Assembly (NCBI RefSeq): GCF_030378165.1
Contig: NZ_CP119766.1
Location: forward strand, 4,216,001-4,280,000
Origin: Flavobacterium panacagri
GTDB taxonomy: Bacteria; Bacteroidota; Bacteroidia; Flavobacteriales; Flavobacteriaceae
Reading direction: 5' to 3'
DNA length: 64,000 nucleotides
Made by a program: the position numbers and the translations under genes. The notes beneath the pieces are model-generated. The model did not search any database, was not told where the DNA came from, and worked only from the letters and a program-made list of their open reading frames with translations. This document shows positions 17,477 through 25,150 of this stretch, piece by piece; within the stretch, counting starts at the first letter, position 1; the number at the start of each line of letters is the position of its first letter.

Positions 17477-17687
17477 TTAAACACATAGAAACATAGATTT
17501 TTATTCTGAACTAAAAAAGAATAGAAAAAGAAACTAGTTTCTAACACATAGCCCACACAATTTGTCATCCTGACGAATGAAGGATGACAAGTTTTTATAG
17601 TAAGATAGTAATAGTGAAAGCTATGTTTTTTATTAGAAATGAAATGCCTTTCAAGACAAAGTATAACTATGTCTCTATGTGTTTAAA
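17477..17687. repeat. CACATAG-type palindromic element, copy B (reversed orientation)
   Basis: The ends TTAAACACATAGAAACATAG and CTATGTCTCTATGTGTTTAA are inverted repeats. The left inner arm is AGAAACTAGTTTCTAACACA; the right inner arm is GAAATGCCTTT. Its centre holds an unrelated short palindrome, TTGTCATCCtgacgaatgaAGGATGACAA. With the repeat before it, it fills nearly the whole 319-base gap. Confidence 0.8.
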
Positions 17688-17726
17688 AAAAATAAAAAAA
17701 TAGTAACAGATTAAAAAAATAATAAA

Positions 17727-19238
17727 ATGTATTCAGGTTCAGGATTTAGCAACTGGGAAATCGGAGATGTTGATGTATTTATAGATGAAAAAGGAATTCA
17801 TCATTTGTTTCACTTAATTATTCCAAACCACGATTATATTGCTCATGCGATATCTAAAGATGGTCTTTCTTGGAAACGTGTCAAAAACGCTTTGTTTGTT
17901 GGCGATCCAGGAGAATGGGACGACGATATGCTTTGGACGATGCACCTCAGTAAAAGATCGGAAGGAGACGGTTATGAAATGTATTACACTGGCCTAAAAC
18001 GTCAGGATAAGGGAATTGAACAAAAAGTGGGAAGAGCCATTTCTGCCGATTTATTAACCTGGAAAAAAGAGAATTTGTACGGACTTCCTTTTAAAAGCGA
18101 AGCACCACATTATGAAAGCAAAAATAATAATCCGAGGGAATGGATTAGTTTTCGAGATCCGTTTAAATACCAATACAAAGGAGAAGATTATTTATTAATT
18201 TGTGCCAGAAGTGCTTCGGGTCCAACCTATAGACGCGGCTGTATCGGAATTGCCAAAAGAGAACCAGAAGGTTATGTTTTACAGAAACCGCTTCATATTC
18301 CGTATGTATATGATGATGTGGAATGTCCTTGTGTTTTTGAAATTAAAGGAAATCATTATTTACTAGGCTCCATTCGCGAAGATATAAAAGTTCGTTACTG
18401 GTCTTCTGCAGAATTTAGAGGAGAATATTCTGCCTTTCATAATAATGTCTTGATGCCACAGGGAAATTATGCGGCAAGAGTTGTTAAAGACGGAAAACAT
18501 TATTTGGTCTATAACTTTTATTTTGCTGATGGAAATGTCAATACACACCGCGTTATTCCGCCTCCAAAAGAATTGGATATAGATAAAAGCGGTCGCCTTT
18601 TGTTAAAGACTTATTATTACTGGGAAAAACTCTATAAAAAAACTATTCTTCAAAAAGATTTACCACAGCCCATGCCTATTCTGGGAAATCCTTCTGCTGA
18701 ATTTGTTCAGGAAAATGAAAACAAATGGCGATTTGGATGCCGAAGTGGTTATGAAATTTACGGCTTCGAAAAACCTTCCAACGATTTTGTCTGGGAAGGC
18801 ACTTTTTCTGTTGAAGGAATGGGAAAAACAGGTTTTGTTATTGAATGTGATAAAGAAGGAACAGGTTATTATATTTCAATCGATTTTATGAATGGTTTTG
18901 TTCAATTCAGAGCTTGGGGATTTAATGAAAAGGATGTGAAGAATAATTTTATCTTTGAAAATATTCAGACTAATCAGTTTGAAATTAGTGAAGAAAAGCA
19001 GATTTCTTTTAAGATTATCCGTTATGGAAATTACTACGAACTATCGATTAATGAAATTGTAAAACTGACTTTATTAGATTTTAAATACAACGAAGGAAAA
19101 GTCGGTATTTATGTATGTTCGGCTGTTATTTCGATTAGCGATTCTAAAATTCATGTTATTCCAGAACCTGAAAATGAATATGCAGCATCCGATCCTGAAA
19201 AATATGATAATGAATTACAACCAAATTCTGTTGTTTGA
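17727..19238 (+). CDS. GH32-like beta-propeller glycosidase (sucrose/fructan-type)
   Basis: The first ~300 residues form a five-bladed beta-propeller of the GH32/GH43/GH68 superfamily. The GH32 landmarks are a GDVDVFID aspartate near residues 14-20 (nucleophile region), R143-D144-P145 in SFRDPF (RDP motif) and E199-C200-P201 in DDVECPCVF (EC motif, acid/base). Residues ~330-490 form a beta-sandwich, as in GH32 enzymes. There is no signal peptide, so it is cytoplasmic. Beside a sucrose-phosphate synthase and a fructokinase it may cleave intracellular sucrose or a related fructoside. The N-terminal WMNDPNG signature of classical invertases is not conserved, so the substrate is uncertain. Confidence 0.75.
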   Translation: MYSGSGFSNWEIGDVDVFIDEKGIHHLFHLIIPNHDYIAHAISKDGLSWKRVKNALFVGDPGEWDDDMLWTMHLSKRSEGDGYEMYYTGLKRQDKGIEQKVGRAISADLLTWKKENLYGLPFKSEAPHYESKNNNPREWISFRDPFKYQYKGEDYLLICARSASGPTYRRGCIGIAKREPEGYVLQKPLHIPYVYDDVECPCVFEIKGNHYLLGSIREDIKVRYWSSAEFRGEYSAFHNNVLMPQGNYAARVVKDGKHYLVYNFYFADGNVNTHRVIPPPKELDIDKSGRLLLKTYYYWEKLYKKTILQKDLPQPMPILGNPSAEFVQENENKWRFGCRSGYEIYGFEKPSNDFVWEGTFSVEGMGKTGFVIECDKEGTGYYISIDFMNGFVQFRAWGFNEKDVKNNFIFENIQTNQFEISEEKQISFKIIRYGNYYELSINEIVKLTLLDFKYNEGKVGIYVCSAVISISDSKIHVIPEPENEYAASDPEKYDNELQPNSVV

Positions 19239-19276
19239 TTCTTCATTATATAAATAATCAAATCAATACCAATAAA

Positions 19277-19539
19277 TTTAAACACATAGAAACATAGATT
19301 TTCATTGTCTATAAAGGCATTTCACTTTTAATAAAACACATAGCGTTATGTTTTAAAAAGCCACAACCCGAGCAATAGCGAACAGGCGAAGCAATTTCAC
19401 AAATTTTTACAAATTTTTAATTCGCGGAAATTTGTGAAATTTGTGGCAAAAAAATAAACACATCGCACTATGTGTTAGAAACTAGTTTCTTTCTATAATC
19501 TTAAAAGACAATGAAAATCTATGTTTCTATGTGTTTAAA
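19277..19539. repeat. CACATAG-type palindromic element, copy C, carrying an 88-base cargo
   Basis: The outer arms 19277-19310 and 19506-19539 are a perfect 34-base inverted repeat starting TTTAAACACATAGAAACATA. Inner features are AAGGCATTTCACTT on the left and TATGTGTTAGAAACTAGTTT on the right. An 88-base segment (19360-19447, GCCACAACCC... to ...TTTGTGGC) sits in the middle and recurs in copy E. It occupies most of the 343-base gap after the GH32-like gene. Confidence 0.9.
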
Positions 19540-19581
19540 ATCTTTTTTTTATTCTCAAATACAATTCTAATATAAATTCTT

Positions 19582-20103
19582 ATGAATACTCAAACCTCTA
19601 AAATCTTTATTGCATTTTTACTTTTACTGACTTTTAATTTATCTCATGCTCAGCAAAACGATAAAGAAAAATGCCGTTATACTAAAACTCCAAATGGCTA
19701 TTTGATGGTTCTTCGCGAAGGCGATAATGTGTTAGCTTTGATTGAAAATCTGGCGAAAGAACAAAATATTCCTTCTGCTAATTTTACCGGAATTGGTTTT
19801 GCGCAGGACGCTACATTTGGTTTTTATGATTTCAGTCAAAAGAAATTTCATCCAAAAACTTTCAATAAGGTTGAAATGGGAAGCATTACTGGTTCTATAG
19901 CCTGGAGCAGCGAAAAACCTTCAATTCATATGCATGGCGTAGCAACAGATGATAAATTTGATGCTTACGGCGGTCATATTTTGGCACTGAAAGTCGGAAC
20001 AGGTTCTATGGAAATTTATATTACAGTAAATAATGAAAAACTGGAACGAAAAGTGGAACAGCCATTGAATGCTAATGTTTTACAATTGCCTTGTTTGAAG
20101 TAA
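19582..20103 (+). CDS. Secreted PPC (DUF296) domain protein
   Basis: A signal peptide (residues 1-23, ending LSHAQ) precedes a PPC/DUF296 domain of ~130 residues. The conserved histidines HMHGVATD (H116, H118) and H132 in YGGHIL form the likely metal site of this trimeric fold. Plant relatives bind DNA through AT-hooks, but this bacterial version has none and is exported, so DNA binding is unlikely. The function of secreted single-domain members is unknown. It is flanked on both sides by CACATAG elements. Confidence 0.8.
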   Translation: MNTQTSKIFIAFLLLLTFNLSHAQQNDKEKCRYTKTPNGYLMVLREGDNVLALIENLAKEQNIPSANFTGIGFAQDATFGFYDFSQKKFHPKTFNKVEMGSITGSIAWSSEKPSIHMHGVATDDKFDAYGGHILALKVGTGSMEIYITVNNEKLERKVEQPLNANVLQLPCLK

Positions 20104-20120
20104 ACTTCGAGTATAATTTT

Positions 20121-20334
20121 TTTAAACACATAGAAACATAGATTTTCTTTGCGCGAAAAAAGGCATTTCACTTATAATAAAACACATAGTCTCTTGTGCA
20201 TTAAACTTTGTCAAAGTTTTGAACTTTGACAAAGTTGCCTCACCGTTTATACAAAGCTATGTGTTAGAAACTAGTTTCTTTCTAAACTCTTTTATCAAGT
20301 TTTATAAAAAATTCTATGTTTCTATGTGTTTAAA
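20121..20334. repeat. CACATAG-type palindromic element, copy D
   Basis: The ends TTTAAACACATAGAAACATA and CTATGTTTCTATGTGTTTAA are inverted repeats. The left arm is AAAAGGCATTTCACTTATAA and the right arm is CTATGTGTTAGAAACTAGTT. The centre carries two adjacent small palindromes (AAACTTTGTCAAAGTTT and AACTTTGACAAAGTT). It fills two thirds of the 314-base gap between the PPC gene and the Crp/Fnr gene. Confidence 0.88.
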
Positions 20335-20417
20335 AAAATTAATTCTCAAGTTAATACAGTTGTTTTTATTTTGAAAGATAAAACTTATATTGCCTTCTTC
20401 AACTGATAGTAAACAAC

Positions 20418-21008
20418 ATGCCACAAAGTCCTTCCCCTGAAGATGTAAAGAACATTTTTGAAACCTATTTTACCGCAGATATGACTATCTGGAAAGGATT
20501 CTCGGAGAAAATTAAAGTACGGGAATTTGAAAAATCAGAAATCATAAAAGATTACAATGCTGTAGAAAGATATCTCAACATTGTTATAAAAGGATCGGCA
20601 GGATTATTTGTTTGGGATGGGAAAAGAGATATCTGCATTAATCTTCTTTATGAAAAAAGTTTCATCAGTGATTATATGTCTTTCTTAAATCAACAGCCTA
20701 CTGTTATCAAAACAGAAGCTTTGGAAGAATTGACTTTATGGTCTATTTCTCATTCTGATTTAAACGAATTGTATCAAAGATCTGAAACAGGTTTACGAAT
20801 TGGAAAAGCAATTTCTGAAATGCTTTATGTACGCAAACAGCAGGAGCAAATTAATCTTTTAACGCTTTCTCCTCAAGAACGTTATTTAAAACTTATAGAA
20901 GGCCGTCCGGAAATATTCCAGAGAACTCCTTTGAAAATCATTGCTTCTTATCTCGGATTAACGGCAGAAAGTTTAAGCCGAATTCGAAAAAGAGTTATGG
21001 AAAAATGA
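20418..21008 (+). CDS. Crp/Fnr-family transcriptional regulator
   Basis: The 196-residue protein has an N-terminal cyclic-nucleotide-binding-like beta-barrel (to ~120), a dimerisation helix (~125-148) and a C-terminal winged helix with the recognition segment IIASYLGLTAESLSRIRKR. The nucleotide pocket is degenerate and there are no FNR-type cysteine clusters at the N-terminus, so it probably senses neither cAMP in the E. coli way nor oxygen directly. Small regulators of this type are common in Bacteroidota. It may control the CPBP gene 75 bases downstream; a link to the FNR-type box before nadA is possible but unsupported by position. Confidence 0.88.
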   Translation: MPQSPSPEDVKNIFETYFTADMTIWKGFSEKIKVREFEKSEIIKDYNAVERYLNIVIKGSAGLFVWDGKRDICINLLYEKSFISDYMSFLNQQPTVIKTEALEELTLWSISHSDLNELYQRSETGLRIGKAISEMLYVRKQQEQINLLTLSPQERYLKLIEGRPEIFQRTPLKIIASYLGLTAESLSRIRKRVMEK

Positions 21009-21083
21009 TTTCTTACCCAAAGTCAATTTTATTTTCATTTGAGCTCGCTAAGTTTGCTTCACTAAATCAAACGAAAATAACTT

Positions 21084-21779
21084 ATGAAAACTAAAATCAA
21101 CTTTGGCGCTATTATAGTTTATTATGTAATCGCAGTAATCTGCAGATATGCAGCAGTAAAAACTAATTTATTATCTGGAATTGAAAATCCATATTTCGTA
21201 ATTCTTCTTCGTGGTGTTGGCCCTGCTTTGGGTGCCTTGGCAGCGATAAAAATATTCTCTCTTGAAAATCCAATGTCTTTAAAAGGAATTTACAAAAATG
21301 CTTTAGTTCCATTAGCTGTTTATTGGCTATTGCCAGCATTTTTAATTGCAGGAACTTATTATTTCGTTATGGGTAAATTCCCAATTCTATTAATGTTTAC
21401 GGTTTTAGTTTACGGACTATTAGAAGAAATTGGATGGCGAGGATTTTTGCAGGAACAATTAAAATCACTTCCTAAATTTACTTCTATCTTAATTATTGCT
21501 GTTCTTTGGTTTGCATGGCATTTAAACTTCGAAACTACTCCAAGCAACATGGTTTTCTTAGGCATCATTTTCTTTGGAAGCTGGGGAATTGGAAAAGTAT
21601 ACTCTTCTACAGGTTCTTTATTAGCAGTTGCCGGAGTGCATTCTCTAAATAATTTCTTCCGCAATGGTTTGCATGATACGGAATTGACGCTAATCGTAAC
21701 TTTATTGATTATCTGGGTGGGCTTTATTATAATTTATAACAGAAGAAATAAAAAAGCATTAAACCCAATTGTTGAATAA
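21084..21779 (+). CDS. CPBP-family intramembrane protease (CAAX prenyl protease-like)
   Basis: This is an integral membrane protein of 231 residues with about seven or eight helices. The family motifs are all present: E114-E115 with R119 in LLEEIGWRGFL, H146 in FAWHLN, and H186 in AVAGVHSLNN. These residues form the glutamate/histidine active site of Rce1-type proteases. In bacteria such proteins act in bacteriocin self-immunity or protein processing, but no bacteriocin gene is nearby. It follows the Crp/Fnr gene by 75 bases and may be its target. Confidence 0.88.
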   Translation: MKTKINFGAIIVYYVIAVICRYAAVKTNLLSGIENPYFVILLRGVGPALGALAAIKIFSLENPMSLKGIYKNALVPLAVYWLLPAFLIAGTYYFVMGKFPILLMFTVLVYGLLEEIGWRGFLQEQLKSLPKFTSILIIAVLWFAWHLNFETTPSNMVFLGIIFFGSWGIGKVYSSTGSLLAVAGVHSLNNFFRNGLHDTELTLIVTLLIIWVGFIIIYNRRNKKALNPIVE

Positions 21780-21790
21780 TTATAAAAAAA

Positions 21791-22097
21791 TTAAACACAT
21801 AGAAACATAGATTTTCTTTACGCTAAGAAAAGTCGTTTCACTTTTAATAAAACACATAGCATTATGTTTTAAAAAGCCACAACCCGAGCGATAGCGAACA
21901 GGCGAAGCAATTTCAGAAATTTTCACAAATTTTTAATTCGCGGAAATTTGTGAAATTTGTGGCAAAAAAATAAACCCATAGCTTGGCGTAAGATTCGGAA
22001 TGAACTTTGACAAAGTATATAACTCACAAAACTATGTGCATTTATGAAAGTGAAACGCCTATTTAAGGCTCCTAAAAACTATGTTTCTATGTGTTTA
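21791..22097. repeat. CACATAG-type palindromic element, copy E, carrying the 88-base cargo
   Basis: The ends TTAAACACATAGAAACATAG and CTATGTTTCTATGTGTTTAA are inverted repeats. Unusually, both inner arms are of the same type: CGTTTCACTTTTAATAAAAC on the left and AAAGTGAAACGCC on the right. The cargo at 21876-21963 matches that of copy C at 85 of 88 bases. It fills the 330-base gap between convergent genes. Confidence 0.88.
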
Positions 22098-22109
22098 AAA
22101 AAAGTAACT

Positions 22110-22469
<360 letters not shown>

Positions 22470-22532
22470 TTACTTTCTTTATCCAAATGAGGATTTATGA
22501 GGGCAAAGGTACAAATTCAGTGTTTTTTAATT

Positions 22533-23423
22533 TTACTCATTTCTGTAAACTTCACTCTTTTTCAATAAAATTTCCTGAAAAAGCACTAGCGATTTTTTAT
22601 GATAAATTCCTTTTGAAATTGCTAAAGTGGCTTCTCGGACTGTATTTTTTCCTTCTAACGGAATTGCTTTTAATTCTTTAAAATCAAATAAAGAAGTATG
22701 CATCAAAATAGTTGACCATTTATTGGTATTCGCTAACTGAAGCAAACTATGAATATCGTTAATTTCCATTTTTGTATGAAGCTGAATTCCTTTGTCATCA
22801 AGTAATTTATCCAACAAGTTTCTAATGCTGTAACTCTGTGAAGGAAGTGCCAGAGGTAATGCTGTAACTTTTTCAAGCGCTACTTTTTTCAGTTTAGCCC
22901 AAGAATGAGATTGATGAACAATTAAGGAAAGATGAGCCGAAAAGAGTTTATTTATCATAAGTTCATTATGTCCAGATTCCGGCATAAACGAAAGCATGCA
23001 GTCTATTTCATAATCCAGGATTTTTTGAAGCAAATCGGTCGTAGAACCATATATAATCTGAATTTCTATATCAGGATATTTTTCGTTGTACTCCACAATC
23101 GATTCCATTAATAGTTCTTGCAATCCGTAAGTCGAACCAATAATTATTTTCCCAGATTTCATATTGTTTAAATCGAGTAAAACCTGTCTGCTTTCTTCTG
23201 CCTGTTGAATCGTTTTTCTGGCATATTGAAGCATAACTTCTCCAGCTTCCGTCAGTCGGACACGTTTGGCTATTCTGTCAAACAGAAGTGTATCCAGCGA
23301 ATTTTCAAGTTCTTTAATCTGATGTGATAAAGTGCTTTGTGTAATGAATAAATCTTCTGCTGCCTGAGTGAAATTTAAAAGTTCTGCTGCTCGGACGAAA
23401 TATTTTAACTGACGAAGTTCCAT
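22533..23423 (-). CDS. LysR-family transcriptional regulator
   Basis: The N-terminal winged helix (residues 1-60, MELRQLKYFVRAAELLNFTQ) and the recognition segment with TQSTLSHQIKELE are classic. The two-lobe periplasmic-binding-like effector domain (about 90-290) follows. The closest named groups are CynR/CysB-type regulators. It is divergent from the gene at 23553, and the 129-base gap holds a perfect T-N11-A palindrome, so that gene is probably its target. The effector is unknown. Confidence 0.92.
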   Translation of the reverse strand: MELRQLKYFVRAAELLNFTQAAEDLFITQSTLSHQIKELENSLDTLLFDRIAKRVRLTEAGEVMLQYARKTIQQAEESRQVLLDLNNMKSGKIIIGSTYGLQELLMESIVEYNEKYPDIEIQIIYGSTTDLLQKILDYEIDCMLSFMPESGHNELMINKLFSAHLSLIVHQSHSWAKLKKVALEKVTALPLALPSQSYSIRNLLDKLLDDKGIQLHTKMEINDIHSLLQLANTNKWSTILMHTSLFDFKELKAIPLEGKNTVREATLAISKGIYHKKSLVLFQEILLKKSEVYRNE

Positions 23424-23456
23424 ACTTTATTATTTTTTCTAAAAGTACAATTTTAT

Positions 23457-23473
23457 AATCGAAATTTTCGATT
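23457..23473. promoter_or_regulatory. LysR-type operator palindrome
   Basis: AATCGAAATTTTCGATT is a perfect 17-base palindrome around a central T and contains the LysR T-N11-A signature (TCGAAATTTTCGA). It lies 33 bases before the LysR start and 79 bases before the divergent gene. A second partial site, CGATTGAATTC at 23500-23510, repeats CGATTGATTTC at 23469-23479 with a 31-base period (three helical turns), as an activation half-site would. Confidence 0.65.
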
Positions 23474-23552
23474 GATTTCATCTAAAAATATCATTTCCAC
23501 GATTGAATTCTATTACGGAACTTTGACTTAAATAATTAAAAAACATAAAATC

Positions 23553-24110
23553 ATGGAAATTATACAAACTTCAGAAAATGCATTATCAGCCACAACGGTT
23601 TCAGCTGTAATGAATGTGCCAATTGAAAAAATTAATATTGCAGACTGGCTTTTAAATCTGCCTGATGCAGAATACCAACGTTGTTCTGTAAATCACATTG
23701 CGGCCGGAATTACTTCTAATTTTGAAGGTGTTCCAATGTCAATCAACGTAGAATATGTGGGAACTGCTCTTGTAGTACAACATTATATTTTTGATCAATA
23801 TCGTCCAGAATATTGCAGAATGCTTTCTGTCTCTGATACTATTACCGCAAGCGGAAGATCTAAAGTACAAGTACTTTGGGAATTGAGAGCTGAAAAAATC
23901 GATGATCAGACTTCTATGTTCACCAATACTATTCATGCCACTGCAACACCCGAATTTCTTGAATTTATTAAAGAGCGTGGCATTTCATTAGCGGAAGCAG
24001 CAAAAGCCAGACAAGAAGCTTCTGATGCCCATAATCATGAAGAAACACCGCTATTTGCAAAAAGTATTGAAAATAAAGCTTTGTATGGAAAATATAATCT
24101 TCCTTTTTAA
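23553..24110 (+). CDS. Hypothetical protein divergent from a LysR regulator
   Basis: This 185-residue cytoplasmic protein has no signal peptide. The middle part (INVEYVGTALVVQHYIF, VQVLWELRAEKIDD, MFTNTIHATATPEF) resembles the curved beta sheet of SRPBCC/START-like small-molecule binding folds, followed by a helix and a short tail rich in charged residues. I cannot name it. The shared divergent promoter with a LysR regulator suggests it is induced by, or acts on, that regulator's effector. Confidence 0.65.
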   Translation: MEIIQTSENALSATTVSAVMNVPIEKINIADWLLNLPDAEYQRCSVNHIAAGITSNFEGVPMSINVEYVGTALVVQHYIFDQYRPEYCRMLSVSDTITASGRSKVQVLWELRAEKIDDQTSMFTNTIHATATPEFLEFIKERGISLAEAAKARQEASDAHNHEETPLFAKSIENKALYGKYNLPF

Positions 24111-24181
24111 TTGATTATAGTAAAATACAACAATGAGTTTTTTATAAAAACATTTCGTATTTCATTTTTACATCAAGCTGT

Positions 24182-24355
24182 CATTCCGTAGGAATGTCTC
24201 ATTGGTAGAAAAATTAGCCCATCATTTATTTACGTTCCGTAGGAACGTTTGATATTGTAGATTGTTAAAAATGGCATCAAAAATCAAATGTTCCGACGGA
24301 ACATAAAACGACGACGACAACAAATTTTCTACCAATGAGATGTTCCTATGGAACA
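24182..24355. repeat. Composite palindromic repeat of TTCCGTAGGAA units
   Basis: Four short palindromes of one type lie here: CATTCCGTAGGAATG (24182), CGTTCCGTAGGAACG (24233), TGTTCCGACGGAACA (24289) and TGTTCCTATGGAACA (24341). The outer two are joined to a longer inverted repeat, TCTCATTGGTAGAAAAATT on the left and AATTTTCTACCAATGAGA on the right. It fills most of the 300-base gap between the hypothetical gene and the pectin locus. A half copy lies at 54518-54546. Confidence 0.8.
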
Positions 24356-24357
24356 TT

Positions 24358-24388
24358 AAAAAAGGCTGTCTTTCGACAGCCTTTTTTT
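24358..24388. terminator. Terminator at the 3' end of the pectin locus
   Basis: AAAAAAGGCTGTC and GACAGCCTTTTTTT around a TTTC loop can work in both directions. On the minus strand it ends the long pectin operon 22 bases after its last stop codon. Confidence 0.85.
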
Positions 24389-24410
24389 CTCCAAAAAAAT
24401 ATTCTAAAAA

Positions 24411-25061
24411 TCAATTAAAAATTACTGCGTGATCTTTTTCTACCCTTAACAGAGAATTAGATTTTTTAGCTGTAAAATTCTTTGCTTCGGAACGACTAAC
24501 ATTTCCTTTGTACTGCATTACAAAACTCACGTCATTCTGGGTCGAACTTAATACTCCGTCTTTGTAGTAACTCGCAGTCCCTTTTCCTATAAAACTGACT
24601 TTATAATTATCTCCGTTTTCACTAACTTTAAAAGTACCGCTGGTTGGTTTTATACTGACACCATTGGTTACCGACATCCCGCCTTTTTCTGCATTGATGT
24701 TTTTCCCTAATAATGATTGCCCCCATTTTGTAAAAGTATAAGCCGTTGCTTCAGAATATCCTCCAAAAATATAATCGCCTTTTGCTAAATTATTCTTTAA
24801 TGAAGAAAACAATTCAAAGTACGCTACTGCTCCATCTTCCTTATCCGAAATGGCTTTTGATCGTAACGAAAAATCTATGTTATAAGCATTTCCCCTTACC
24901 CCGTAATTTTCAAGATATCCCTGCGATAATTCTACCGTTTGGCTTCCAATTTTCAGATAACCTTTGTTTGCATTCGTATCCTGATCACTTTCATTATCAC
25001 TTGAACAAGATGATAATAAAGTAATGAAAACCAGCATTATTAATTTAATACTATTATTCAT
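24411..25061 (-). CDS. Hypothetical lipoprotein, last gene of the pectin locus
   Basis: A lipoprotein signal with C19 (LLSSCSSDNESDQD) is followed by acidic residues, which in this phylum often direct lipoproteins to the outer surface. The ~190-residue mature part is unrecognised and beta-rich (YLKIGSQTVELSQGYLENYG, GDYIFGGYSEATAYTF, GTFKVSENGDNYKVSFIG). It starts 89 bases after the giant pectinase and is followed by a strong terminator, so it is probably the end of that transcript. A role in binding substrate or in cell-surface assembly is a guess. Confidence 0.7.
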   Translation of the reverse strand: MNNSIKLIMLVFITLLSSCSSDNESDQDTNANKGYLKIGSQTVELSQGYLENYGVRGNAYNIDFSLRSKAISDKEDGAVAYFELFSSLKNNLAKGDYIFGGYSEATAYTFTKWGQSLLGKNINAEKGGMSVTNGVSIKPTSGTFKVSENGDNYKVSFIGKGTASYYKDGVLSSTQNDVSFVMQYKGNVSRSEAKNFTAKKSNSLLRVEKDHAVIFN

Positions 25062-25150
25062 ATCTATAATGATTTATTTTTTATACTGATGAATTTGTGT
25101 TCTAAATCAGGGATGAAAATCGAAAACTTCCATCCCATGATTCTATAAAC

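Noticed and set aside
20418..21008. Crp/Fnr protein as the oxygen-sensing FNR for the nadA box
   Set aside because: No N-terminal cysteine cluster for an Fe-S sensor was seen and the gene lies 18 kb away; kept only as one possible regulator.
21084..21779. CPBP protease as part of a bacteriocin immunity system
   Set aside because: No precursor peptide, modification enzyme or exporter gene is adjacent.
5549..22097. CACATAG repeats as insertion sequences
   Set aside because: Elements are only 138-307 bases, have no transposase ORF, and no clear target duplication was visible; only a non-autonomous origin remains possible.
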